Shown here: in pieces, positions 25,801 to 40,800 of the stretch
Numbering within the stretch: the first letter of the stretch is position 1
How the letters are laid out: each line of letters starts with the position of its first letter
Assembly: GCA_017163975.1 (NCBI GenBank)
Contig: JAFFSR010000251.1
Coordinates: 4,464,001 to 4,528,000, forward strand
Direction of reading: 5' to 3'
DNA length: 64,000 bases
From: Anastatus disparis
Lineage: Eukaryota; Arthropoda; Insecta; Hymenoptera; Eupelmidae
Notes under the pieces: generated by a model
Database searches by the model: none
Seen by the model: the letters and a program-made list of their open reading frames with translations, nothing else
What the model was told of the DNA's origin: nothing
Program-made: the position numbers and the translations under genes

Positions 25801-28800
25801 AAAAAAGGTCATTTTCATCGAAATTATATATGCCACAAATGGTTAAATTCAAACAAAATTTCTAAATAAATATTCAGAATAGTAATTTAATTAAAATTAA
25901 AATATTATCTTTGTACTATCCTAGATAAATGTTCAAATTCATAATAACCTTTTACACGCGCACATGTTAATTTATTATTTCATATTTGGCTATCAATAAG
26001 ATAATATAATTTTTGGGGTGGCTACAGTCTGAGCCATTTACCTTATTCTATTATTCCATATTCCGTTTTATTTATAGAATACATTTTATCTATGACGTGA
26101 CTTAAAAATTCGACTTAAAGAAAATAGAAAATTTTTTTAGATTATTTGATAAAATGAAAATTTTTTATTTAAAAATTTAATATTTTAATATACATTAACT
26201 TTTTGAAAAGGATGCATTAGCATATGTGCAAAAGTTATTGTAACATTTGAGTTTATCAATTTTATTGAACTAAAATTTTATCCAAAAAAGCGCCATCTCA
26301 GCTGCCTAGAGATTAAAATATAATTTATTTGCTAATGAGCATATAAAACTTTGTTTTTGTTAAGATGGAAATTTTAGTATTATTATTAAAATACATTGAA
26401 AAAATTAAACTGATACATGAAAACCAAACCAAATTATTTTACACTTTAATAATAATCAATAACTAATAACTAATAACAACATTTCATCTAGATTTCAATG
26501 ACAGTAAATTTTTGTCGAAAAAAAAAAAATTTGTATTATGCTTCTAAAATAAAAATAGCGAATTGAAATATTCAAAGAATTAAGTAAATTTTTTACTTGA
26601 ATAACTATTTTTTACTTTTATCACTAAAAAATTACTGTAAAAAAAATGTTTATTCCTATCTCAACTATAATGGCCATTTTATAAACTCGAAAAGCAGACC
26701 GAAAGTAAAATAAAACTGACTTCTGAAATTTATTTTTCTGAATAGATTCTGCTCCCGCTAGATTATAAACTTATGAAAATAAATAAACTGTTGAATGTTT
26801 TATAAAATATTTTATATTAAACTATTCATTAAACAAACTAATAAAAATTATTAGAAAAATTTTTAAATTTTAATAAAAATTTATAAATTATAAAAATCAT
26901 AATATTCAAATATTAAAATTTCAATTTTTTTTCAATTGGCCCCGCTTTTTTTCAGTTAATAAAATAGCTACTGTCAAGATAGGAATTAAGCTCATTATGC
27001 AATCCAAGAGTAAAGTCGCATATTTCTCTCGTGGGTGAAGTTTGCAACAAAAGCGAGGGGAATAAATTTCCTAGGGAGAAGTAAACTGTAATGTACTAAT
27101 AATAGAATAATAATATAATAAACACTATTGATTTTAAAAAGGTTTTCCCTTGTCCTATATTTAAAAGAAAGGATCCTAATAAAAAACCGATATTAATTTT
27201 TAAAAAATATGATTTAATAGCTCAAGTTATAAATTATATCGGGGAAAAAACTTGACAATAATTAAAATAATCCAAATCTATTTTGCAGTCTAATTGTTGT
27301 ACAAGTATTATCTCATCAGCCATCAAAATAAAATTTCATTCACAAACATATCGATAACAAATAAAACACAACAATACACATTCCGATCAACAACAATGGT
27401 ATCGAAATTATTAAGCTTATTTATCCATTGATGATAAAATAAATTTTGAAAGCAGGCCAATTTCTCCAGTCGAACGTAGTTAGCTATAAGCTCTCGGAAC
27501 TTTAATAATATTCGTGCAACGCTCGGAAAGAAAAAATAAAAAGAAAAAAAAAGGGCGCGCATATTGGTGTTGTTTTTTCTTATTGTCTTCTACCGTACAA
27601 GAAAGGTAGATCGTTTGTAAAAGAAGAACGTTTTACTGCTGTCAAGATCGGATATTTAAAAGGACACGCGAATACGTCGGATCCTCATTAAAATCGTATA
27701 TACATCCAACTTTCTTTTGATATATTTAAAATATATTCGATAACGAGATTTTGGTATTTATATACGTACCAACAACGTGATTTGCTTGACACTGACCTAT
27801 TTATTGGCAGTCCTTAAACAATAACAAAAGTTTTAATGTAAAATAGCTACTTTCGTAGAAAGCGTAATTACGAGTAAAAAAAGAAAATTATAATCTGTTT
27901 AAGGTTCTGAAAGTGAGTGACTTTATTTTATATACGTTTGTTGTGATTGTTTGCAGTTTTTGGTTAAGTTATTCCGCCAAAAAAGTTGCAATTAATTGAC
28001 GCTTATTGCAATTTTTATCCATCATATTAGTTTTAATTGGTTGCGGTGATGTGAAAATTTGTCATCAACATAACAACAACAGTGGCCACTTTATCAAAGG
28101 CGGGCCGAAGAGTCTGACATTTGTTTGCACTAGAAACGAGCGCTAATGTGTCACATTATTGCTTACTTTATTTTCTTTAAATTTTGAATTCCTCTTTTTC
28201 AAATTAGTGAAACGGCTGCAATCTATGGGGTAATAAAATACAACTTTATTTCTCAATTGTGTATATTAATAATTATTATCGAAAGCAAGTAAAATCGCAT
28301 TACTAAAGTAAAAAATGCCATAATCAAAAATATTTTCTTGCTATGATTATTTTTGAAATTATGAATACTCAATGTTTAATGGTAAACAATCCGTAGATAA
28401 TATTAAAATTATATGTAAACATTGTATATTTGTAACCTTTAGAATGCAAGCGAACGGCAAGAATACTTTGTTGTTAATAAATAATGGTACAATAGCGCGG
28501 TAGTTTATCAGAATAAGCGGATAATACGCGTTGATTTATTTTTAATTGGCCAAGAAATAAAAATTTCTCTAATACCAAATAATATGCCTTTATAATATTA
28601 GAAAAAATAAAAAATTTCTTTTCAAATAAACATTGATTGCTGTACAGCGCAACCAATTATGAAAATCCTTCGCCAGTAGCAAATATTATTTCAAATTTTT
28701 GTAAATTGCATTTTTTAAACATTTCGCTCTTATAAGCTGATAGTAAAAAGCAAATTATGTGACATCAAAGTTATTAATAGACAATAATTTTCCTGAACTC

Positions 28801-31800
28801 CTTTGTTTAATTTAATTTGATAAATTCCTTTTATCACTGTGTTTCTGCATATTACGCATAGATAGTTCATTACTCAAACACAACTTTTCATTATGTGTTA
28901 TCTTTGACTGTAAGAATGGCAATTAGTATAATGCTAATTATTAGCTGTAAGTTTAATAAAATTATAAAATCGATCGATGATTTGAAATGTCATTTGCAAA
29001 ACGCGATAAAGATCGTGATACCACAAAAAAATTACATGAATCATATTAACAATTTAAATAAAAACTATAAATCTAAAATTATAAATTTTTTATTGTAATT
29101 TCAATCATCAATTGTTGTTTTAATTTTCCATGATCATTTTCAGAATATATAATATCCAAAAAAATTTTGGAATTATGGTTAATTTATTTCCATATTTCAA
29201 ACTGACACGTCAATTTGATGATCAAATTTTCACCGAAAATTTGTTGACCTTATGTTACCGTAATACAAAAAATCAAGTTAATTTATAAAATATATAATTC
29301 CTCGTACAAGCTAATTATAGAATTGATTAATTTAAACGCTATAAATAACGATAAATTTAACATTGAGAGGTTTATAAAAAATTTTTCTAGTAAATAACAT
29401 TATTAATAGAATCGTTGACAATACGCCTGTTGATGAAAATTTTAATTAATGATTTTTCAGGTTTTCCTGGAAAAGTTATTCGCCCTATTCGATCAAGACA
29501 GAGACGGGCTATTGATACAAGACGAATGGATTGAATTCTTGAAAGGCAGACTGACGTAAGTTTCATTATATAGATTTTTTTTTTTTTTTTTTTAAATCAC
29601 CACCTTAAACGATTTTTCTTTTCTTGCCATCAAGATCACATTAGATTTATATGTTTTTCACTTTTCTTGACTTTTAGCAACGAAAAACAGAACGACTTTG
29701 TCGACCAAATCGAGAGCGTCGCTTACGTGTTATGCGGCGAAGAGACTGTCAATCTTATTACGTTCCGACAGATATTCCATACCAAAGGAGTAAGACCAAA
29801 CACCTTTTATCTTTTTCATTCTATTTCTCTATAATTCTTCATCAAATTTTTCTGCTAATCAGTTAACAAAATTAACAATTTAATATTTTTAAAATTGAAA
29901 AACTAAATCTCAAGTTATAAATATCCTACTATACGTGAAAGTTAATTTTGTAAAATCAATTTTCAACAACGTTAACATAGCTTTTGATAAAATCTTAAAC
30001 TTTAATTCGTGATTTTGAATTTGAAATTCCGAATCACACCTCGACAACATTAATCTTAAACGACCAAAAATTTTTTAAAAATATTCAAAAACAAATAGCC
30101 TTGAAACGTAGAAAGAAAAAAATCAAATCAGATTTCAGCCATTGATCGGCGATATATTAATCATTCTACTTGTCAATTTTATTCTGATTAAATTCTATAA
30201 ATCGTATGACAATCCTTTTATTATCGAGATAAACGAAAATCTGAATTTGAATTTTGAATTAAAGATATAAAGCTAGTTTACAACGGTTTTGTATTTCTTT
30301 TTATAACACGTAAAGATTACAATCCGAACGATTAAGGTTTGCTAAATAAATTTAAAAAAATAAAATATCTCTTGTTACAACTCCATCAACTTGACTCGAT
30401 ATAGGAAGAAATGAGTTTTTCGTTGTTTTTTTAAATCTGTACATCGCAGCACTAAATAAGGATGTATTGAATAACGAGAATCTGAAAAAAATGAACGTAT
30501 ATGCATTATAACACGACATTAAAATTTGAATAATATTTTAATTGACCTTTAATGCCGTGAGAGTTGGAAGAAAAAAAAAATAACAGAATTAGCTAAAATC
30601 ATGGAAATTTATTATACTTTCCCTCGTGAGTCAATGATTTTAAAATCATCTTTTTTTCATAACCGCCATCATATATATAGATAGTCAAATTTTCAAATAA
30701 TATATAATATAATTATATTGGATTTGTGTTACAGATAATTGAAAAATTACTGAAACTCATCGACGTAGAATGTACAGGAAGTGTAACACCCGAGCAAATA
30801 ATGGAATTTATTGCTTCTGTTAGTAGTGCAAGGTGAATTCATAAGTTTTACGTAATATGATAAAAAGAAATAAAAGTAAACGAGACCAAGCGTCATATTA
30901 ATAAAATAAAATTATTTACGTTTAGATCAAGGCTTGGATTTGACGCGCGTAATTTAGAATGGCTGGAAAAAATTTTCAAACAAACTGTCGGAAACGAAAA
31001 AGAAATAAGGAGAGAAGAATTCAAAAAAATTGTCACATCGAAGAATGTAAGTTTATGATTCGTTAAATGACAAATTTTATAAAAGCGATTTTTCTGATTT
31101 ATTATTTTTTGCTCATACTTAACTCATATTTAGTTTTCATTTAGACTAATCAATAGTTTTACATCATGAAATGATTATATATGTATGATTTCTTGAAATT
31201 TCATCCATCAATAGCATAATGTTATTCAGAGCTGGAGTGTATTTGTCTGTAAAATTTTTCTATAATTATTTGACTTTGTCTGTTTTTTTATAAAAATTAA
31301 TACAATACTTTAATTGCATTAAGTTTAATATAAGAAAAATGAATCATGCGAAAATTTTGAAAAAGTATTACTCTCTAATACTTTCTCGAATTAAGTTCCT
31401 TTGTGTTGATCTCCCCTTTCGTTCATATCTCATCAGATACTTCAAAATAAGTTAGAAAAAACACGAAGCGGAATGAAATTAACACGAAGAAAGTCAATTT
31501 GAGAAAATAACCGAGAATACTTTTCTGAATACTTATTCAAAATTCGCATATGATTTATATTGAAGTTGGTAGGAATGGAAATATACCAATCATTAATTTG
31601 AACGATTAATCAAAAAATTTTCGGAAAATTTTCCGGACGAACATTTCCTTAGCTCTGATACTGCCTAATTTTCAATCTATAACAGAACCTTTTCAACAAA
31701 AATCATAAGAAAAAGATAATCTTTTTTTTTCTAGCCATTCTTCACCGAAAGAGTATTTCAAATATTCGACAAAGACAATTCGGGTACGATATCTTTACAA

Positions 31801-34800
31801 GAGTTCCTTGACGCCATGCACCAATTTGCCGGCAAAACTACGGACGATAAAATCAAGTTTCTCTTCAAGGTCTACGACATTGATGGTCAGTAAAAAAACA
31901 AAAAAAAAAGAATCTGTTAATAAAAGAAAGAAAAAAAAAAAAAAAAAAAACTAAACGTGACTATTACGCAAAGCTAACACAAGCGACAGGATATAAACTA
32001 ACTTGCTCCGTGTTTAATCGTTTTTCTAACTTGATGAATTTTTATGTTGTTTGGAGAATTTTTGTAGGATATATCGTTAGCGCTGCCGAAAATGGACAAA
32101 CTAGAAATTAGTTATGCAACTAATGGCTAATAAATAAATAAGTACGAATTGACTTGACTTTAAAATTTTTTCTTTTTTTCCTTATATAGCGATAAGTTGT
32201 TTTACAAAAAAAGATTGTTGAATTTGTTTAGAAAGAAAGTTATGTTACATAATGATATAATTTATTTTTGCAAATGAAAAAAAAAAAAGCATTATGCTAG
32301 AAATTTCTGTAATTTTAAAATATAAGGCCATTATGTTGCGTAACGTGATAAAATAATTATCGACAAGTGTTTTAACAAACGATAACGAGCTAATAATTTT
32401 TTCAAATGTCTATTATATTTAAGTTTATTAACAAATTGATTGTTTAATCTTTTGCAATAGAAAATTTTAGGCATGCAGCTTTTCCTTTTAAAAAAAAAGC
32501 TTTTTATTAATCGGTTTCACGAGATAAATTAAATTGAGATTTAAGATTTATAATAATTCATAATAATATAAGCGATTTGATTTATTATGAATAAAAATGA
32601 AAATAATTTAATTAAATTTAATTATTGAATAAATTAATAAATATTAAGTTTATTTGGTATTTAAAAGCTTTTACTTCTCAATTCTAAATATATTTACCTT
32701 ATTTTACGGTTTGATTCAAAACATGATATTTAAACCAGAATATTAATGATATCTAAAAACAATTTTTATTTATTTTTGAGTTCCAAAAAAATTAGATTAA
32801 AAATAATTTATTTTTAATATAAATATAATTCAAGGAAATTTATTATGAATTATTCTAGATTCATAAAATCAACTTTTCATAAAATTTATCAATAAATAAT
32901 TGAATGCGCTTAAAAAAAATTTAACATTCAAAAAGGCAAAAATTATTATTTTTTTATTGATCAACTTTTATCATTTTTTTCTGAAGCAAGAAAGAACATT
33001 AATTTATAAACATCAATCAATTATTATTGTATCATTGAGAAATTTTTTAAAAAATGTATTTTTAACTTAAAAAATTGAAATAAAAAAAAAAATTCTAAAT
33101 GTTTGGAGCAATGTTCTGAAATTTCAAAAATTTTTCTTAAAATAATTTCAAAAATTTCAAAATTAACATTTCTATATTGAAATTTCAAAGGGGACGGTTT
33201 AATTCAACTACGCGAGCTTGAGCATGTGTTGCGTGCTTGTATGGAAGAAAACGGAATGAGATTCAGTGATGAACAAATTGAAGATTTAACGATTGCCCTG
33301 TTCGAAGACGCGGATCAAGGTAATCGTGGTGCAATTACGTTTGAAGCGCTCAAGAGGCAGCTCGAAAAGCATGATGGTCTTTTGGAAAATCTAACCATTA
33401 GGTGAGAATTTTACTAATTTCAAATACACTATACATTTCACATCGAGTATTTTATCATTAACCCTTACCGATTTATCATCTATTGTCAACGCTTGTTTTT
33501 TCTATTCTATTAGATTAAACGTACTTCTTTTTGTATTTTAAAACTACATTTCAAATGAAAGTTATTCCAAGGGCGTGTATTTACCTTGTTTTTTTTTGGT
33601 TTCTATTTTTGATATTTTCTTATATTTAAAAGTTTATAAACACTGTCCACGTTTTTCTGCAATGTTTAGATACTTTTCACTAGTTTTAACCCTTTCGATA
33701 CCATAGTTGCCATATGGCAAAAATAAAAGATATGTTATTTTTATAAAATCTGTACGAATAAATGATAAATCTATGAAAAAAAAAATTTGTTCCTGGGTGT
33801 CTCAGGAGCATTTTTTGTTCGGGTGAAAAACTTTTCTTTGCTTAAATTACTCCTGTTTTACTAATAGTTCTTTCTACCAAAAAAAAAACAGAGGAAAATG
33901 TTTTAGTAATGAAAGGGTTAACATTATTATAATTATTATGCTAAAATTATTAAATCATTCTTTTAATTTACAGCATAGACAGATGGTTGGTACCTCCGAA
34001 ACCAGAAGAGCCCAAAAAGTCATATGAAAAGTTCCTTCCTTATTTGCAACCTTATCAATTAACAAAACCGTATTTAAAAAATAATTATGTAAAAATTGCC
34101 TTTATATCTACATTTATATTAATTAATTTCGCTCTATTCGTATCGAGAGCTTATCAGTATAGACATTCAAATGGATATGTCATCTTGGCACGAGCGTGCG
34201 GTGAGTTTCTATAATAGTTTCATTTTTTACATATTGATTATTTTTACCATAAATTTACTGATTTGGTAAAAGGTATTAGTTATTGATAAGATAAGGGAAT
34301 TTTAATTAATAAATTTTACAACTTTTTAAAGCAAATTTTCAAAAGTAGCTCAGACTTCTTCTGCGAAAATGTCGACTTGCTTGAATATAATAGTACATTA
34401 TGCAACTAGGGGTTAAAGTCGCATATTTCTTCAAAGGTGGAGTTTACGACCCAAGCAAGCGAGGCGAAGCAAAGGAAGTAAATATCCGAATAAGAAATAG
34501 ACTTTACTACTGGATTGCATAATGAGCTTATATTCCTACCTTAACAGTGGCCACCTTATTAACTAAAAAGGAAATGGACCCATTTAAAAAAAAATTGCAA
34601 TTCAAATTTTAGTATTACAATTTTATGAATTTTTAAAATTTGATACTTTTCTAATAATTTTTATTATTTTCTTTAATAATTAGTTTAATATAATACTTTA
34701 TATAAATTTCAGTACATTACCGCTAAATTTTATAATACTTTCAGCTTACTTTTCGAGTTAGTAGAGTGGCCATTATTGTTAGGTTAGGAACAAAAATACT

Positions 34801-37800
34801 GTACATCGAGACAATTGGTATCATTCAAACTTGTTGATTTCATTGTAATTATTCTTAACGTTCAATTTTAAAAATATGAATGGAAAGCCTATAATTAGAA
34901 ATTTTATTGATGTTTGCTACTAAAATTAGGAAAATTTTATAAAAAATAAATCTTATGTATATGAGTTTACTCTCGTAGATTTTATTTTCGTCTAATTCAG
35001 TAAATTTATGAAAGGCTAAATTAAATGCTTAATGATTAATTATATGAAAAAAAAAAATGTTTATTCCATATTAGGTCAGTGTCTCAACTTCGATTGTATG
35101 TTCATATTGGTGCTGATGTTACGTCAATGCATAACGTTTTTAAGAACCCATGGTTTCAGCTCAATATTACCGCTCGACAATCACATATATCTTCACAAAA
35201 TGACCGGCGGTCTCGTTGGAATATTCAGCGTCGTTCATACGCTCATGCATCTACTCAACTTCGGTACGTTGAGCGTACGTAAAATACAAAAGGATTGACT
35301 TTTAATTTTCCTAGTAATAGAATCATTAAAGTCTTGAATATTTTTTAACGGCAGCGTAAATTAAGAAATATTTATTATTTTAATTTCGCTATGTTTTTGG
35401 CGCCAAATGATTAAACGCAAATAATTTATAATTACATGTTTTCCCACAGCGATCGTTAAACGATTGCTGTTAATTAGTTGTCGTTCAGCAAAGGCTCCCA
35501 GAGTAAAAAAAAATTTATTTTCTACGGTTCATTAAAATTAATTACTGAATAATGTGCTTGACGGCGAACTTATGCACGTCTACATGTATATAAGAATTTT
35601 AAATCAAAAGTTTAATATATAATTATATTGGTGAGGTTTCATTAAATAGTAAACATTTAGCGCAATCTTATGAATATCGACAAATTTATGGATAATTAAT
35701 TAATGAAAGAAAAAAAAATATACAGATTTTCATCTGTTAATTGAGTCGAATTATTCGCGTGATATTAAATAAATGATAATCGTAATTGAACCTGTCAAAT
35801 TTGTGCATCGAAACCTCCTGTCCCCGCAAGCAACTCGCAAGCAATTTGTTAAAAAAAGAAAGAAAAAAAAAAGATAAAATAAAGTACGATTCAACTGTAC
35901 CGCTGTCTCCTCGCTGCTCATTTGATTATCATATTTTACATCTGTTTCGGTTAAAGATGAAAAGTGCGATTCTTTAATCTTTCGAGTCATTTCATAATTT
36001 ACCGAGAAACAATTTCTCTGGGTAATTGGTTTTGATATACGTATGTAACTGCAATTACATGGCTATGCGGTTGGTCGTTGCGATTTTTTGAGATACGCGT
36101 AGAGAAAAATAAAAGAATTTGATTTTAAAATTATTGCTTTTAGTTATTGAGAATTTTTAAAATTTTATTGTTAATGAAGTCATAATCTACGACATGATAA
36201 AAAAAAAATTTTTATTTTTCCATTTTTAGCAAAGAAACTATTTTCCTTACTCCGGCAATTAATATTATATAAACATATTTTTCGTTTTTGCAGTAAATAA
36301 CTAAAACTTAAAAGCTCATTATTTGACTATTAGATAATTATATGCGAAACTTTTGTCCTATAATAATTTAATAAAATTTTTTCCCGAATAAAAAATTTTT
36401 TCCTCTTGCAATTTTATAAAAAATTTTGCATAATCGCGCATCAATAAATTTATTAATACCGATATTGCTTATAATAACTGAAAATTTATAGAAGTATGAC
36501 TGTACTTATTATAATAAAGTTTTAATTTCATTTATAGCTATAATATGTATACATTATTACAACTTTAAAGTTTAAGCATCTCAACTTGAAAAAAAAAAAG
36601 AATAAGTAACAATCATCTCTTCTTTTTGCTCTATATTTAACGCGCATTAAAGAAGATTTAACTGTCATAAAATTTTTGATAAATTCAGTTCCGAATGTTC
36701 AATAAGCAATTAAAATTGTAAATTCGAGCAAGCATTTAAAATTTCATAACGTTATAAACAACAAATAATAAACGACGCTCTCCATATCCTTAAAAGGTGT
36801 CCCTTAAAAAAAAAGGCCTTAATCTTTTACAATGCAATAAACATCCCGTGATAAACCATAAAAAAATATGAAAAAAAAAGTATAATACATGTATAAAAAC
36901 TTTTAAATGATTCTTCATTAAAATCGTTAAAATTTTTTTGTTTTTTTTTTGATGTTATAAACAACAGGTATGATTGTGATCAAGGATGAGCATCTCAATA
37001 GTGCAAATTATACAATGTCAGAATGGTTATTAACGAGTCGGCCACGGCTGTTCGGTTTGGTTGCTGGCAGTGCAAATCCTACTGGTGTTGCTCTTATAGT
37101 CATACTTGCAATCATGACTGTTTGCTCGTTGCCGTTCGTACGACGCGGTGGATGTTTCGAGGTACGTATTTAGGATAGATGTATGAACTACCGTGTCCCA
37201 CCTCCAATTACCGCGCCTTTATATTAAAGCATATATCGAATAAGCTTTATGGATTCAATAATATATTAATATCTCAATAAACCAGTAACTGGACAATTAA
37301 GAACATTTTCAACTTTCAAATAGCATTAAAATTATTAAAATTCATTAATTTTTAATTGATTGGTTTTAATCGATGGATTCAATATTAATTTACAAAACAT
37401 ATTTAAGATTAAGTTTAATCCTTTCAAAATCCAACAAATAATTTAATTTTAATAGAAAATAATGATTTATTTGAAATCTGAAAAACGTGGTAAACGGTGA
37501 AGTTGTTGATATTAAACTTATTTTAAGTTGGATTTGTCCAGTTACCGACTCATTTGCCCTAATTCACAAATATTCACTTAAGAAATTTGTTTTGTTAGCA
37601 AAAAAAATGGTTCAATTCTAAATAAATAATTTATAAAAATTTTAAAGAATAATAAAGTTAGTCTAATTAAACGAAATACCTTGGTCTTTGCTTTGAGGGC
37701 CCGATGACTGACATACCGATTCTATAGTAAATTTTTGGATAGCATTTTTTTTTGTTACAATCATAGAACAATTTTAACAAGATGATCTTAAAAAGAATGA

Positions 37801-40800
37801 TGATGATGGTTATTGTTTGATTGAATTTTATTGATCGATCTTAAAATATAAGATACTTTGCCCTTATAAATATGTTAATGATTATTTTTTTAAATATTTG
37901 GTGTCCGGATAATTTTATTATTTTTTAAAAACTCTACGTAGGAAAAAGTAGTGTTAATTTATTCATCGTTTTATGCTTCAATTTTATATTGTATTGAAAT
38001 TTACCCGTGAAAAAATGATTTTCATATAATCATATATGCTTATACGTAGCATCATATGTAATCGTTGTACGATTATATATAATTGTTCTTAGTTTTATAA
38101 ATTCAGTAATGTTTATATGGAATACCATATAAATTTATATTGTTGGACGCCACTACGTATATGATTATATAGAAATTATTTTCAGACGGGCATATTCACT
38201 CATATTAAAATAAAGTGTATAAATTTATACGTAAAAATAATAAAAAGTGAAAAATATAAACAAATGAAAAAGTTTGAGTTTTATAATCTGTTAATTTTTT
38301 ATTGATTTGCATCTGACTAAAATTAATCTATTATATTTTAAACTATCAGCTATTATTAATTCCCAAAATTAACAAAAAATTGAAAATTAATTTTGTTTTA
38401 TTCAAGTCGAAATGACTATTAATTTCTTAGTTTTCAAAATTTTTTATCAATAAATAATTACTAAAAGAATATCAACATCCCGGAAGTCTCCATTACTTCC
38501 TTCATTAACATTCAAAATTAAACTAATGAAATTTTAACGAACATTTATGTTGTAAATTAATCAACTTTACTTGTTTGATTGTAAATCCTGAAGAGAGAAG
38601 TAACAAAGATTTCCGAAATATTAATTTTATTAAAAAACTTTTAGAATCACATAATTTACCCTAAAATTGAAAAAAGGAAAACGAGCAATTGAGCCATATT
38701 TAACTATTGTTATCAATTTATTTAACTTAAATAAAAATAAATTATTAATTAAAATAATACTGAATTCCCGCTTTTTTAAAATTAAAAAAAATGACTTTCA
38801 GCGTTCTAAACAAAATATAAGCGACGGAATCTTACGGAATTCGGACCCTAAAGTGCGCTACATGTATACATATTTAATATTTTTGTAATATTCAAATGTT
38901 TTCTTTACTCGATGCGCTTTTATTATTCCACTCGTAAGCCATACCTCTATATGATAAAATCGGAACTATAAAATAATAAAGTTTTTTTTTAATTAAAATT
39001 AATAGATTTATATACTTTTAGCGAATCAAACGTATAAATAAGAGAATTTAATCGAATAAATAGATAATTTTTTGTTATCGTCCAACAGTGATTTTTAATT
39101 GTGAGTAATGGAGAATAATATAGAAAATTGCGTTAAATACGTGGTGGTAAATCCTTTAGACGCCTCTCTGTTTTACATAATCAATGATCCAGATAACAGT
39201 TTCAACTTTCAATTATCGCTGACCTACGACAATGACTTTTTCGAACATAAATTTAGCTTTGAACTATTAAAATGCGAGTATAAAGGTGATATCGTTATTC
39301 ATATGGATTCTCTGGTGAAACTCGAAAACAACGAGTGTCACATTTTAATAAATAAAAAATGGAATAATCCCGCTTTGTCCGATAAAGACAAAATTGTCAA
39401 AGCGTGCATAACAAAAAGCGAAAGCAATGTTACCAAAAAAGATTGCTTATTTATAATCATTCAGATTTATAAGAAGGTTTTACCTTCGAAATTGTCCAAC
39501 GATCTTGATGTCTTATTGAAATCTGAAAATTTTAGCGATGTTGTTTTTGTTGTTGATTCCAAGGAATTCAAATGTCACCGGGCTATTTTATCGGCTCGCA
39601 GTGAAGTTTTTCATAAGATGTTAACGATAGATATGATGGAAAAAGTTAACAGAAGAATCGAAATAACAGACATTGAGCCTTTGATTTTCGAAGAGCTTTT
39701 AAATTTTTTGTATACCGAAAAAGAGCCGGATCTCGATAGCTCGAAGATGGGGATGCTTTTATTCGCTGCTGAAAAATATAACATTCAAAATCTCAAGAGT
39801 TTGTGTTTCAAAAAAATCTGCGCCAATTTGTCGATCGACAATGCGCTCGACGTATTGATCAAAGCAGATCTGATGAATTCGCTTGAAGCTAAGTCGAAAG
39901 CTATAGATTTTATCAACGCCAATAGAAACGAAATAGCGAAAACCGAAGAATTCGAAAGTATGATTAAATCTCACGTTCATTTGTTGGCAGATATATTTCG
40001 CGGATGAAGATTAAAATGTATTCTACCGTTAAAACATTATTTTGCGTGTTTGTCAGATTTTTGTATTTTTAAAAATAATATAATTCTGTATAAGTTAAAT
40101 TTTTATCAATAAAACTTATTAATTTAAAGAAAAAATTGAAATTTTTTCGCAATTAATTTCAACTTAACCTTTCACAAAAATTTAATTATCAGACTTGAAC
40201 AAAAATTTTCTTACGTCATATAAAATTTGATTTATAAATTAATTATAAATCGTCATTCACAAAATTAAATTAATAAGCATCAGAATTTAAAAATTAGTTA
40301 TGAGAAATAATAAAAATAATTAGATATAAATATTTTTATGCGTACTTATCTCAATCCTTTTCTAACAAGAAAATTTATTTTTTAAAAATTAGAGGTTAGG
40401 ACAGGTAGTTTAGTTTGTTAAATTTTTCTTATAAAGCAATAAATTTTTGTTTGTATAAAATAATAAATTTTTCTATTAAAAAAGGACAAGAATATGCGAC
40501 GTCTGATTCCAGCGTTTGATGCCGAACTTAATCCGAATCCCGCAAAAAGAACAACATTCTATTTTCACCTTGAATAATTTTTATAAAAAATTTTTATACA
40601 AAATCACCGTATCAATAACTTCAAATGCATTTTATTATTTGACGGAAAAACACCCAAAAATTTATGCTTAACATTTTAACAGTATAAATTTTAGTATTTA
40701 AAATCTTTTTTATTTCATCGATTACGTGATATTTTTATGATTGTGAAATATGATTTAAATTTTAAACTAAATAATCTAAAATTTCATTTTTAGTCCATAG

